From: Kocuria rosea
Lineage (GTDB): Bacteria > Actinomycetota > Actinomycetes > Actinomycetales > Micrococcaceae
Reading direction: 5' to 3'
NCBI RefSeq assembly: GCF_006094695.1
Contig: NZ_CP035103.1
Coordinates: 1,736,001 to 1,800,000, forward strand
Length of the DNA stretch: 64,000 bases
Made by a program: the position numbers and the translations under genes. The first letter of the stretch is position 1. Every line of letters starts with the position of its first letter. Below, piece after piece: positions 34,144 to 42,083 of the stretch. The notes beneath the pieces were generated by a model. That model did not search any database. It was not told the DNA's origin and was given only the letters and a program-made list of their open reading frames with translations.

Positions 34144-34995
34144 ATGACACAGCTCGAGGACCTGGTGGCCCGCGTGGAGACGTGGAAGGCGCTGGACCGG
34201 GTGGCTGAGCCCCTGGCCCGCGCCGTGGGCCGGGCGGTGCGGCCCACGCCGGTGCGCAACGTGCTGAGCGGCACAGTGATCGGGCACCCCTTGCACCCCC
34301 TCCTCACCGACGTCCCGATCGGTGCGTGGACCATGGCGGCGGTGCTGGACCTGGCCGGCGGCCCCGGCACGGCCCGCGCCGCCGACGTGCTCGTGGCCGC
34401 GGGGCTGGCCGCCGCCGTCCCCACGGCGGCGACCGGGCTCAACGACTGGTCCGACACCCAGGGCGCCGACCGGCGCATCGGTCTGGTGCACGCGACCGCC
34501 AACAGCGTGGCCCTGACGTTCTACGCGGCCTCGCTCGCCGCCCGGCTCCGGGGCCGGCGCGGCGCCGGCAGGGCCCTCGCCCTGGTCGGCTACGGCTGCG
34601 TCACGGGCGGGGGCTACCTGGGCGGCCACCTCGTCTTCGCGCGGGGCGTCAACGTCAACCGCACCGCCTGGCGGAGGGGCCCACGGCGGTGGACCGACGT
34701 CCTCGCCGACGCCGAGCTCGCCGCCGGCGAGCACCGACGGGTGCCGGCCGGCAGCGTCTCGGTGCTGCTCGTCCGCGACGGGGACCGGGTCGAGGCCCTC
34801 GACAGCGTCTGCAGCCACCTGGGCGGCCCGCTCGAGGAGGGGACGGTCGACGGCGGCTGCGTCACCTGCCCCTGGCACGGCAGCACCTTCCGGCTCGCGG
34901 ACGGCGCCGTGGTCCGCGGACCGGCGACCGCCGCGCAGCCCAGCTACGAGACCCGCGTCGAGGAGGGACGGATCCAGGTCCGGCGCCGGCCCTGA
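34144..34995 (+). CDS. DUF2231 membrane protein fused to a Rieske [2Fe-2S] domain
   Basis: A 283-residue fusion. Residues 30-190 form a DUF2231 domain: GHPLHPLLTDVPIGAWTMAAVLDLAGG and about four membrane segments. Residues about 195-280 are a Rieske domain with the cluster ligands in VCSHLGGPL (Cys-His) and CPWHGSTF (Cys-x-x-His). The order suggests a membrane-bound electron carrier, with the Rieske domain on the cytoplasmic side because no export signal is apparent. GAGGAGG lies before the ATG. It follows sufS-sufU, which could build its cluster; this link is an inference. Confidence 0.85.
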   Translation: MTQLEDLVARVETWKALDRVAEPLARAVGRAVRPTPVRNVLSGTVIGHPLHPLLTDVPIGAWTMAAVLDLAGGPGTARAADVLVAAGLAAAVPTAATGLNDWSDTQGADRRIGLVHATANSVALTFYAASLAARLRGRRGAGRALALVGYGCVTGGGYLGGHLVFARGVNVNRTAWRRGPRRWTDVLADAELAAGEHRRVPAGSVSVLLVRDGDRVEALDSVCSHLGGPLEEGTVDGGCVTCPWHGSTFRLADGAVVRGPATAAQPSYETRVEEGRIQVRRRP

Positions 34996-35055
34996 CCGTC
35001 CCGGACTCCGGCAGCGGCCCGGAATGCTTCCGGCGCCGCCCGGGTTGTGCGCACC

Positions 35056-36063
35056 ATGGCCCTCTCCGACGTCCCGCTCTCCCTCCTCGACCGCGCCAAC
35101 ACCCGGGACGGCTCCACGGAGGCCGAGGACCTCGCCCGCGTCCTGGAGCGGGCCGAGCGCGCGGAGGAGCTGGGCTACCACCGGTTCTGGGTGGCCGAGC
35201 ACCACGCGGTGCCCGGGATCGCCGGGTCCGCGCCGGCGGTGCTGATGGCCGCCCTGGCCGCCCGGACCCGACGTCTCCGGATCGGCTCCGGCGGGATCAT
35301 GCTCCCCAACCACCAGCCCCTCGTGGTCGCCGAGCAGGCCGCCACCCTCGAGGCCCTGCACCCCGGCCGGATCGACCTCGGCGTGGGCCGCTCCCTCGGC
35401 TTCACCGCCGCGGTCCGGGACGCGCTGCGCACCGGCAAGGAGGCCGCGGACCGCTTCGGGGACGACCTGGCCGAGCTGCTCGCGCACCTCTCCGGCGCGG
35501 CCCCGGTGACCGCCCGGCCCCGCAACCACGCCGCCACGCCGGTCTTCGTCCTGGCGACCGGCGCCGGGGTGGAGACCGCGGCCCGGGCGGGACTCGCCGT
35601 GGTGCTCGGCGGCCCGGCGCTCATCCGCGAGGGCCCCGGCGGCGGCGCCGCGGTGCTCGAGCGGTACCGCGCGCAGTTCCGCCCGTCGTCGTGGTGGCCG
35701 GAGCCCTACGCGGTGGTCTCGGCGAACGTCGCGGTGGCGCGGACCCGCGCGGCCGCCCGTGAACTGCTGCTGCCCGAGGCCCGCGCCCTGGCCGCCTCCC
35801 GCACGCGGGGCGAGTTCCCGCCCCTGGCGCCCGCACGGCCCGCGGAGCCGGACGGGCTCACGGCCCGGGAGCGGGCCCTCGTGCAGGAGACCCTCACGTC
35901 CTCCGTCCACGGCACGGCCCCGGAAGTCCGGGACCAGCTGGAACGGCTGCTCGCGCGCACCGGGGCGGACGAGCTGCTCGTGACGGGCGGCGCGCACGAT
36001 CTCGACGCCCAGGCGGACTCCGACCGGCGGCTCGCCGCGCTGTTCACCACCCGCCCGGCCTGA
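35056..36063 (+). CDS. Luciferase-like (LLM) flavin-dependent oxidoreductase, MsnO8 type
   Basis: A TIM-barrel flavoenzyme of 335 residues. LARVLERAERAEELGYHRFWVAEHHAVPGIAGSAP is the classical LLM signature of the MsnO8/bacterial luciferase-like group. RIGSGGIMLPNHQPLVVAEQAATLEALHPGRIDLGVGRSLG and VLATGAGVETAARAGLAVVLGG follow. It probably uses FMN and acts on an unknown small molecule. Starts ATG 35056 and GTG 35047 are both possible and neither has a clear ribosome site. The stop lies inside a strong hairpin. Confidence 0.85.
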   Translation: MALSDVPLSLLDRANTRDGSTEAEDLARVLERAERAEELGYHRFWVAEHHAVPGIAGSAPAVLMAALAARTRRLRIGSGGIMLPNHQPLVVAEQAATLEALHPGRIDLGVGRSLGFTAAVRDALRTGKEAADRFGDDLAELLAHLSGAAPVTARPRNHAATPVFVLATGAGVETAARAGLAVVLGGPALIREGPGGGAAVLERYRAQFRPSSWWPEPYAVVSANVAVARTRAAARELLLPEARALAASRTRGEFPPLAPARPAEPDGLTARERALVQETLTSSVHGTAPEVRDQLERLLARTGADELLVTGGAHDLDAQADSDRRLAALFTTRPA

Positions 36064-36093
36064 CCTCCCCGCCGGGAGGTCAGGCCGGGCGGG
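36050..36093 (+). terminator. 20-bp perfect hairpin after LLM gene
   Basis: A perfect 20-bp inverted repeat (36050-36069 with 36074-36093) with a 4-base loop that includes the LLM stop codon. No T tract. It ends 31 bases before the next start. Confidence 0.75.
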
Positions 36094-36112
36094 GGCGGGA
36101 GGGGAGTGCGGA

Positions 36113-36118
36113 TAGAGT
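36113..36118 (+). promoter_or_regulatory. Leaderless -10 element (TAGAGT)
   Basis: TAGAGT ends 6 bases before GTG 36125, and the strong hairpin upstream separates this unit from the LLM gene. Confidence 0.5.
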
Positions 36119-36124
36119 GACGGG

Positions 36125-36694
36125 GTGCCACAGCTGCTCGTTCTCGCCGCCCACCCCCTGGAGACCAAGTACTTCCCGGAGGACATCGACCTGGTCCTGA
36201 CCGGTGTCGGGATGTCGGCCGCGGCGGTGCGCACCACCGAGGCGGTGCTGACCCGCTGCCCGGACCCCGCGCGCCGGGCGGAGCTGACGGTCCTCAACAT
36301 CGGCAGCGCCGGCGCCCTGAAGCACGGGCTGACCGGGGTGCTCGAGCCCTCCCGGATCATCAACCGGGACGTGGACGAGGAGCTGCTGCGCGCGGCGGGG
36401 ATCCCCGTGGACAACGTCATCGAGCTCGGCGGCGACGGCCCCGTGCTCGCCACCGGGGACTCCTTCGTGGCCGGCGGACCCGCCCGGGACGCCCTGGCCG
36501 CCCGGGCGGACCTCGTGGACATGGAGGGCTGGGCGATCGCGGTGGCCTGCCGGCACCTGGGCGTGCCGCTGCGGATGGTCAAGCACGTCTCCGACGCCGC
36601 CGACGAGGAGGCGGTCGCGTGGGCCGAGAAGGTCGAGCTCAGCGCCCTGGCCCTGGGGCGCTGGTTCCGCGGCAGCGGGATCACCGGGGCGTGA
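36125..36694 (+). CDS. Nucleosidase/purine phosphorylase-like protein
   Basis: A 189-residue protein with the MTAN/PNP fold. LVLTGVGMSAAAVRTTEAVL, VLNIGSAGALKHGL (ribose/phosphate loop), VATGDSFVAGG and ADLVDMEGWAIAVACRHLGVPLRMVKHVSD are all present; the Met-Glu pair in DMEGWA contacts the nucleoside and the Asp in HVSD protonates the base in known enzymes. It is shorter than true MTA/SAH nucleosidases (about 230), lacking part of the N-terminal region. The reaction could be hydrolysis of methylthioadenosine, SAH, or futalosine-type compounds; I cannot tell which. Confidence 0.8.
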   Translation: MPQLLVLAAHPLETKYFPEDIDLVLTGVGMSAAAVRTTEAVLTRCPDPARRAELTVLNIGSAGALKHGLTGVLEPSRIINRDVDEELLRAAGIPVDNVIELGGDGPVLATGDSFVAGGPARDALAARADLVDMEGWAIAVACRHLGVPLRMVKHVSDAADEEAVAWAEKVELSALALGRWFRGSGITGA

Positions 36695-36738
36695 CCTGCC
36701 GCAGGGCCGTCCGGATCCGCCACTAGACTGGGGCCAGC

Positions 36739-37455
36739 ATGAAACTTCTCCGCCAGCGCGAGTCCCTGGGCGTCCAGCAGGACTACGAGAGCGCCATGAC
36801 CCTCCTCGCCGACGTGCGCCGCAGCGGGCCCGTCCTGCGCCTGTACGAACCGGCCCCCACGGTCGCCTTCGGCCGCCGGGACGAGCTGCGCCCGGGCTTC
36901 CCCGACGCCGCCCGGGCCGCCCGCGAGAGCGGGTTCGAGCCCCTGGTCCGCAAGGTGGGGGGCCGCGCCGCGGCCTACCACGGCGGGTGCCTGATCATCG
37001 ACCACCTCGAGGCCGCCGAGGACCCCACCTCGGGCATCCAGGACCGCTACCGGCTCTTCGGCGACATGATCGTGGCCGCCCTGGAGGAGCTCGAGGTCGA
37101 GGCCGACGTCGGCGAGATCCCGGGCGAGTACTGTGCCGGCGAGCACAGCGTGCACGGGACGCACCCGGCGTCGTCGTCCACCCCGGGCCGGAAGGTGAAG
37201 CTGGCCGGGACGGCCCAGCGGGTGGTCGCGGGCGCCTGGTACTTCAGCACCGTGCTCGTGGTCGAGCAGTCCGAGCCCATCCGCTCGGTGCTCACCGACG
37301 TCTACTCGGCCCTCGACCTGGACTGGGACCCGGCCACCGCCGGGGCCGTGGACGACCTGCGCCCGGGCACCACCGTGGCCGACGTGGAGCGCGGGATCCG
37401 CAAGGTGTACGGCATGTACTCCCGGTACCTGGGGTACGGGCCGCTCACCGACTGA
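36739..37455 (+). CDS. Lipoate-protein ligase family protein
   Basis: A 238-residue protein of the biotin/lipoate A/B ligase family. Hallmarks are GPVLRLYEPAPTVAFGRRDELRPGF, the ligand-binding loop VRKVGGRAAAYHGGCLIID (in place of the usual RRxxGGGAVxHD, so Ala-Ala replaces one glycine position), and KLAGTAQRVVAGAWYFSTVLVV with the catalytic lysine. It may attach lipoate or transfer octanoate. A TAGACT -10 ends 9 bases before the ATG. The HMCES-like and PPOX genes follow closely. Confidence 0.85.
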   Translation: MKLLRQRESLGVQQDYESAMTLLADVRRSGPVLRLYEPAPTVAFGRRDELRPGFPDAARAARESGFEPLVRKVGGRAAAYHGGCLIIDHLEAAEDPTSGIQDRYRLFGDMIVAALEELEVEADVGEIPGEYCAGEHSVHGTHPASSSTPGRKVKLAGTAQRVVAGAWYFSTVLVVEQSEPIRSVLTDVYSALDLDWDPATAGAVDDLRPGTTVADVERGIRKVYGMYSRYLGYGPLTD

Positions 37456-37493
37456 GCCCCGGCCGCGGGCCGGGCAGACCGAGGAGGCAGCAG

Positions 37494-38330
37494 ATGTGCG
37501 GACGCTACGTCATCGCCCGGGCCGTGGGCGACCTCGTCGCCGCGACCGGGGCGGTCCCGGACGAGAGCCTGGGCGAGGCCGACACCGAGCGGCTGCGGGC
37601 CAACTGGAACACCGCGCCCACCACCGACGTGCCGATCGTCCTGGAACGCCTCACCGGCGGGAACGGCCGGGACGACGACGGGGAGCTGGTGCGCGAGCTG
37701 CACGTGGCCCGCTGGGGACTGGTCCCGGGCTGGGCCAAGGACCCGGCGGTCGGGTCGAAGATGTTCAACGCCCGCTCGGAGACCGTCCTCGAGAAGCCGT
37801 CCTTCCGCAAGGCGGTCCGGGCCCGCCGGTGCGCGGTCCCGGCCAACGGCTACTACGAGTGGAAGAAGGAGCCCGGCGCCGGGAAGGGCGGGCGCAAGCA
37901 GCCCTACTACGTCCACCCGGCCGATCCGGAGGAGACCATCTGGTTCGCCGGGATCTACGAGTGGTGGCGGGTGCCCGAGGGCACGGAGCTGCACTCCGCG
38001 GCCCTGCAGCCGGGCAGGGACGGCGGCGGGAGCACCTGGTTGCTGTCCTGCTCCATCCTCACCACCGACTCCCCGGAGCCCTCCGACGAGCACCCCGTGC
38101 TCACGGAGCTGCACGGTCTGCACGACCGGATGCCGATCCCGCTGGCGCCCGAGCACGTGGGGGACTGGCTGCGCCCCGGGGAGGACGACGCCCCGCAGCT
38201 CGTGGACCTGGTCCGGGCCGAGGCGCACCGGACGGCCGCCCGCTGGGTGCTCGACCCGGTGGGCCCGGCGGTCGGCAACGTGCGCAACAACTCCCCGGAG
38301 CTCGTCGAGCCGCAGCGGAGCCTGTTCTGA
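37494..38330 (+). CDS. SOS response-associated peptidase-family protein (HMCES/YedK)
   Basis: A 278-residue SRAP-domain protein that forms a DNA-protein crosslink at abasic sites in single-stranded DNA and so protects them. The catalytic Cys2 is in MCGRYVIA; N-A-R-S-E-T, RRCAVPANGYYEWKK (Glu) and LHDRMPIPL (His) complete the active site. Here Cys2 follows the initiator Met directly, as in true HMCES. GAGGAGG lies before the ATG. No SOS box lies directly upstream; it appears to share the lipoate ligase transcript. Confidence 0.93.
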   Translation: MCGRYVIARAVGDLVAATGAVPDESLGEADTERLRANWNTAPTTDVPIVLERLTGGNGRDDDGELVRELHVARWGLVPGWAKDPAVGSKMFNARSETVLEKPSFRKAVRARRCAVPANGYYEWKKEPGAGKGGRKQPYYVHPADPEETIWFAGIYEWWRVPEGTELHSAALQPGRDGGGSTWLLSCSILTTDSPEPSDEHPVLTELHGLHDRMPIPLAPEHVGDWLRPGEDDAPQLVDLVRAEAHRTAARWVLDPVGPAVGNVRNNSPELVEPQRSLF

Positions 38331-38344
38331 GCCCCCGGGAGCCC

Positions 38345-38746
38345 GTGGACCGGGTCGCCGACTTCGTCCGCGTCCACGGCGGCGGGGTCGTGGCGACCAA
38401 CAGCGGCGCCGGCTGCCCCGAGTCCGCGTGGATCAACCTCGCGGCCCTCGGGGACGGGCGGCTGGTCTTCGGCACGAACGAGCGCAGCCGCAAGTACGCC
38501 AACCTCCTCGCCGATCCCCGGGTCTCCCTCGTGGTGGTCTCCGGGACGGGCCAGGAGTTCCAGCTCGAGGGCGAGGCCGCCGTGCTGGAGGGCTCCGCCG
38601 CGCAGGACGCCGGCGAGGTGCTGGAGTCCCGGCACCCGGGGGCCACGGACAAGGACAGCACCCGGCTCGTGGCGGTGCGCCCCCGCTGGGCGCGGTTCGT
38701 CGACATCGCCGCCGATCCCCCCGTCCGGGAGGAGTTCTCGCTCTGA
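38345..38746 (+). CDS. Pyridoxamine phosphate oxidase-like (PPOX) flavin protein
   Basis: A 133-residue split-barrel protein: VATNSGAGCPESAWINLAALGDGRLVFGTNERSRKYANLLADPRVSLVV is the family's flavin-binding core, followed by EFQLEGEAAVLEG and VRPRWARFVDI. Probably binds FMN or F420 and reduces an unknown substrate. Starts with GTG 38345, 14 bases after the YedK stop. An in-frame ATG is absent. The ribosome site is weak (GGGAG), consistent with coupling. Confidence 0.78.
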   Translation: MDRVADFVRVHGGGVVATNSGAGCPESAWINLAALGDGRLVFGTNERSRKYANLLADPRVSLVVVSGTGQEFQLEGEAAVLEGSAAQDAGEVLESRHPGATDKDSTRLVAVRPRWARFVDIAADPPVREEFSL

Positions 38747-38756
38747 GCCGGTCACA

Positions 38757-38797
38757 GAAGAGGCCCGGGACCCGCATCGCGGGTCCAGGGCCTCTTC
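38757..38797. terminator. Bidirectional hairpin after PPOX gene
   Basis: An 18-pair stem with one mismatch (38757-38775 with 38779-38797) and a 3-base loop, between the convergent PPOX and GNAT genes. No long T tract. Confidence 0.75.
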
Positions 38798-38870
38798 CAC
38801 GGCCTGGTGCCGGGTCCTGTTCGTGCCGGCGTCCCCTCCGGCGTCCCCCGGTCCGGAGCGCCCGCCGGGC

Positions 38871-39374
38871 TCAGACGTCGTCCGTCTCGGGGACCCAGCG
38901 GTTGAAGTCGAGCGTCAGGTAGAGCGCGAGCGCCGCCGCGTTGTCCTCGGCGATCCGCAGGCTGACCTGGTCGTAGCCGTTGTCGTAGAGGGTGCCCATG
39001 GCGCAGCGCACCAGCTGCTCGGCCAGGCCCTGGCGGCGGCGGGAGGCCGCCGTGAACAGCTCGAAGATGTAGGGGACGTCAGGGAGGTCGTCGCCGACCC
39101 GCCGGGACAGCACGAGCGCGGCGGCCACCACGGTCCCGTCGTCGTCGACCACCACCGGCGAGGCCTCGGGCAGGAAGGGCCCGTACTCCCCGTCGAAGAC
39201 TCCCCGGATCACCTGGCGGGCCTCCTCCAGACTGGAGACCCCGCCCTGCTCGTAGGAGGAGTAGTAGAGCTGGGCGAGGCTCTCGGCGTCCTCCGGGCCG
39301 GACGGACGCAGATTCACCGCGGGCTTCTTGGTGTTCGCCGCGGTGTGGGCGATCAGCGTGATGGTTCCGGTCAT
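38871..39374 (-). CDS. GNAT family N-acetyltransferase
   Basis: A 167-residue acetyltransferase. The N-terminal strand NLRPSGPEDAESLAQLYYSSYEQGG leads to VVDDDGTVVAAALVL and the acetyl-CoA pyrophosphate loop ASRRRQGLAEQLVRCAMGTL. VSLRIAEDNAAALALYLTLDFNRW closes the fold. GGAGG lies 6 bases before the ATG. The first 18 residues are an extra lead. Substrate unknown. Confidence 0.85.
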   Translation of the reverse strand: MTGTITLIAHTAANTKKPAVNLRPSGPEDAESLAQLYYSSYEQGGVSSLEEARQVIRGVFDGEYGPFLPEASPVVVDDDGTVVAAALVLSRRVGDDLPDVPYIFELFTAASRRRQGLAEQLVRCAMGTLYDNGYDQVSLRIAEDNAAALALYLTLDFNRWVPETDDV

Positions 39375-39559
39375 GGAAGGCCTCCGTGAGGTCGACGCCG
39401 GTTGCTCCGGCGGGGCGGACGAGGGACAGGGGACGTCCGGGAGGGCCGCGCAGGGCAGGCCCTCCGTGCATTCAGCGTATCCATTTCGCTGGGCTTGTCC
39501 ATGCTTCGCCGTCCTCGATCGCAAAAGTGAACGGCCAGGTCGGAGCGGGGACTTCACGG

Positions 39560-39598
39560 GAACACCTGTTCCTTTTCCGCGCTCTTCCGGGTTAGCGT
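39560..39598 (+). promoter_or_regulatory. LexA (SOS) box and promoter of the DUF6504 gene
   Basis: GAACACCTGTTC at 39560-39571 is an exact match to the Gram-positive LexA site core GAAC-N4-GTTC. A TAGCGT -10 lies at 39593-39598, so the box covers the -35 position, where LexA would block polymerase. The second half sequence (ACAGGTGTTC at 39604-39613) is an inverted copy of GAACACCTGT from the box. Confidence 0.8.
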
Positions 39599-39675
39599 GT
39601 CGTACAGGTGTTCTAGCTTCCAGGGAACAGGGCGCACCGGGGACGGGCGCCGGGCCGAGGGAGAGAGGAGCCGTC

Positions 39676-39999
39676 GTGGGTTTCCTGACGGAGAGCGTCG
39701 ACGTGGACTGCGACACGGACGGGGTGCCGGTGGGCGTGCGCTGGCGCGGGCGGGACTACCTGGTGGCCCAGGGACCCGTGCGCTGGTACGAGCGCCGCGC
39801 CTGGTGGTCCGAGGACGCGCGGCTGCCCAAGGACCGGGGGATCGGTGCGGTGGACCAGCAGATGTGGCGGGTCCAGGTGCAGCTGAACACCCGCTCCGAG
39901 CTGCTGACCCTCGAGCTCGTCCACACCCTCGACACCGGGCGCTGGCGGCTGCTCGCCGCCACGAGCGCCTCGGGGATCCGCGTGGTGCGCTGCGCGTAG
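39676..39999 (+). CDS. DUF6504 family protein, SOS-associated
   Basis: A 107-residue protein of DUF6504: VDVDCDTDGVPVGVRWRGRDYLV, RWYERRAWWSEDARLPKDRG and WRVQVQLNTRSELLTLELVHTLDTGRWRLLA. In actinobacteria this family is usually next to ImuB-type Y polymerases or DnaE2 and is thought to belong to the mutasome. Here it stands alone, 6 kb from dnaE2, but keeps its own SOS box about 105 bases upstream. GTG 39676 follows GAGAGGAG by 5 bases. No ImuA or ImuB gene is in the window. Confidence 0.82.
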   Translation: MGFLTESVDVDCDTDGVPVGVRWRGRDYLVAQGPVRWYERRAWWSEDARLPKDRGIGAVDQQMWRVQVQLNTRSELLTLELVHTLDTGRWRLLAATSASGIRVVRCA

Positions 40000-40078
40000 G
40001 CCGCCGCGGTGCACCCTCCCGCCGGAGGTGCATAGGATCGTCGGTGGAGACCGCACCGCAGAACGTGAGGGAGCACCC

Positions 40079-40918
40079 GTGAGACTCGGCACCGTGCGAC
40101 GAGACGGCACCACCCAGGCCTTCCGGCAGGAGGACGGGCGGACCGTCTACCTCCCCGTCCCCGACGTCGGGGCCCTCCTCGCCGGGGGCGACCTGCGGCT
40201 GCCGGGGGAGCCGGGCCCCGCGCCGGCCCCGGAGGACCTGGCGACGCCCGTCCTGCGCCCGGGCAAGATCCTGTGCGCCGGGCTGAACTTCTACGACCAC
40301 GCGGAGGAGGTCGGTCAGGAGATCCCGGAGCACCCCACGATCTTCGCGAAGTACGCCACCGCGCTCATCGGCCCCACCGACCCCATCGCCATGCCGGAGG
40401 AGTCCGAGAAGATCGACTGGGAGGCCGAGCTCACCGTGGTGATCGGCTCGCCCCTGCGCCACGCCACGCCGGACCAGGCGCGGGCCGCGATCGCCGGGTA
40501 CACCATCATGAACGACATCTCGGTGCGGGACTGGCAGGGCCGGACCTCCGAGTGGTTCCAGGGCAAGAACTTCGACCGCACCACCCCGGTGGGCCCCGTG
40601 GTGGTGACCCCCGACGAGATCGACCCCGAGGCGGGACTGGCGATCCGCTGCACCGTGGACGGCGTGCGGCACCAGGACTCCGGCACCGACCGGATGATCT
40701 TCTCCGCCGTGGAGCTGGTCGAGTACCTCAGCCGGTTCCTGACCCTCGAGCCCGGGGACCTCGTGGCCTGCGGCACTCCCGCCGGCGTGGGCCTGGCCCA
40801 GAAGCCCCGCCGGATCTGGTTGCGGGACGGCCAGGAGGTCGTCACCGAGATCGAGGGCATCGGCGAGCTGCGCAACGTCTGCACCCCCGCCGAGGACCTC
40901 CGGGCGGCGGCCGGCTGA
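40079..40918 (+). CDS. Fumarylacetoacetate hydrolase family protein
   Basis: A 279-residue FAH-fold hydrolase or decarboxylase. The metal-binding core is visible: ILCAGLNFYDHAEEVG, EKIDWEAELTVVIG (metal Glu), AGYTIMNDISVRDWQGRT, GKNFDRTTPVGPVVV, and DLVACGTPAGVGLAQKPRRIWLRDGQEV. Members act on acylpyruvates, 2-hydroxyhepta-2,4-diene-dioates or oxaloacetate, so the substrate remains open. GAGGGAG lies before GTG 40079, and a TAGGAT -10 lies 40 bases upstream. Followed by a 14-bp tandem repeat. Confidence 0.88.
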   Translation: MRLGTVRRDGTTQAFRQEDGRTVYLPVPDVGALLAGGDLRLPGEPGPAPAPEDLATPVLRPGKILCAGLNFYDHAEEVGQEIPEHPTIFAKYATALIGPTDPIAMPEESEKIDWEAELTVVIGSPLRHATPDQARAAIAGYTIMNDISVRDWQGRTSEWFQGKNFDRTTPVGPVVVTPDEIDPEAGLAIRCTVDGVRHQDSGTDRMIFSAVELVEYLSRFLTLEPGDLVACGTPAGVGLAQKPRRIWLRDGQEVVTEIEGIGELRNVCTPAEDLRAAAG

Positions 40919-40966
40919 CCCGGCACCCGTCCCCACCCGGTCCCGTCCTCCCTCTCCTGCTGTCCA

Positions 40967-41050
40967 GATCCCCGTGACCTGATCCCCGTGACCTGATCCC
41001 CGTGACCTGATCCCCGTGACCTGATCCCCGTGACCTGATCCCACTGTCCT
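40967..41050. repeat. 14-bp tandem repeat, six copies
   Basis: GATCCCCGTGACCT is repeated five times exactly (40967-41036), then once with two changes (41037-41050), with no gaps. It fills the interval before the LLM gene start and encodes nothing obvious. It could be a slippage product or an array of binding sites; the period is not a multiple of a helical turn. Confidence 0.95.
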
Positions 41051-41076
41051 GTTCCCGCCTTCGACCGGAGGACCCC

Positions 41077-42045
41077 ATGGCGACGATCGGCTTCCACGCC
41101 TCCCACGAGCAGATCCCTCCCGAGCAGCTGCTGCGCGACGTCGAGCACGCCCAGCAGGCCGGCTTCGGCGCCGCCATGTGCTCGGACCACCTCGAGCCAT
41201 GGTCGCCGCACCAGGGCCACTCCGGGTTCGCCCTGTCCTGGCTGGGCGCCGCCCTGGCCACCACGGACCTGCCCTTCGGGTTCGTGCACGCCCCGGGCCG
41301 GCGCTACCACCCCGTGGTCACCGCCCAGGCCACGGCCACCCTCGCCCGCATGTTCCCCGGTCGGATCTGGACCGCCCTGGGCAGCGGGCAGAAGCTCAAC
41401 GAGCGGGCCGTCACCCCGGACTGGCCGGCCAAGGAGCACCGGCAGCGGTTCCTCGAGAGCAGCTTCGACGCCGTCCGCCGGCTGCACGCGGGCGAGGAGG
41501 TGTCCTGCCGCGAGCCGTTCCACGCCGACCGCGCCCGGGTCTGGGACCCGCCGGAGGTCCTGCCCGCCCTGCGCGTGGCCGCGCTCACCCCGGCGACGGT
41601 CCGCCGCTTCGCCCCCCTGGCCGACGGGTTCATCACCGTCCAGCAGCCCCTCGAGGACCTGCGCCGGATGCTCGAGGCCTGGCGCGAGGCCGGCGGCACC
41701 GGGCGGACCGCGCTGCAGGTGCACCTGAGCTGGGCGCCCTCCCCGGAGCAGGCCCGCGCGATCGCCTTCGACCAGTGGCGCACCAACGTCTTCGACGCCG
41801 TGACCATGGCCGAGCTCGCCTCGCCCCAGGACTACCTGCGCAAGGCGGTCCAGGAGGACGTGGGGGATGAGCAGATCGCCGGGGCGGTCAACGTCTCCGC
41901 CGACCTCGGCCGGCACGCCCAGTGGCTGCACGAGTACGCCGACCTCGGCTTCGACGAGATCTACCTCCACCACGTGGGGCAGGAGCAGGGCCGCTTCCTC
42001 GACGCCTTCGGGGAGACGGTGCTGCCCCAGCTGGCGCAGGCCTGA
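41077..42045 (+). CDS. TIGR03885-type FMN-dependent LLM oxidoreductase
   Basis: A 322-residue TIM-barrel protein of the luciferase-like family, of the non-F420 type. IGFHASHEQIPPEQLLRDVEHAQQAGFGAAMCSDHLEPW is the family N-terminus; FVHAPGRRYHPVVTAQATATLARMFPGRIWTALGSGQ and YADLGFDEIYLHHVGQEQGRFLDAFGE follow. GGAGGA lies before the ATG, just after the tandem repeat. Substrate unknown. Confidence 0.85.
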   Translation: MATIGFHASHEQIPPEQLLRDVEHAQQAGFGAAMCSDHLEPWSPHQGHSGFALSWLGAALATTDLPFGFVHAPGRRYHPVVTAQATATLARMFPGRIWTALGSGQKLNERAVTPDWPAKEHRQRFLESSFDAVRRLHAGEEVSCREPFHADRARVWDPPEVLPALRVAALTPATVRRFAPLADGFITVQQPLEDLRRMLEAWREAGGTGRTALQVHLSWAPSPEQARAIAFDQWRTNVFDAVTMAELASPQDYLRKAVQEDVGDEQIAGAVNVSADLGRHAQWLHEYADLGFDEIYLHHVGQEQGRFLDAFGETVLPQLAQA

Positions 42046-42046
42046 C

Positions 42047-42068
42047 CCGGCGCGGGCCCGGGCGCCGG
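42047..42068. terminator. Hairpin between convergent LLM and MOSC genes
   Basis: CCGGCGC (42047-42053) pairs with GCGCCGG (42062-42068). No T tract follows. Confidence 0.45.
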
Positions 42069-42083
42069 TCCCGGGTGGGCGGG

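Noticed and set aside
36700..37500. SOS box for the HMCES-like gene
   Set aside because: No GAAC-N4-GTTC found in the interval.
39604..39613. Second half-site ACAGGTGTTC as another LexA box
   Set aside because: Lacks the GAAC-N4-GTTC arrangement; treated only as an inverted copy of part of the real box.
40967..41050. CRISPR array
   Set aside because: Units are 14 bp and contiguous, without variable spacers.
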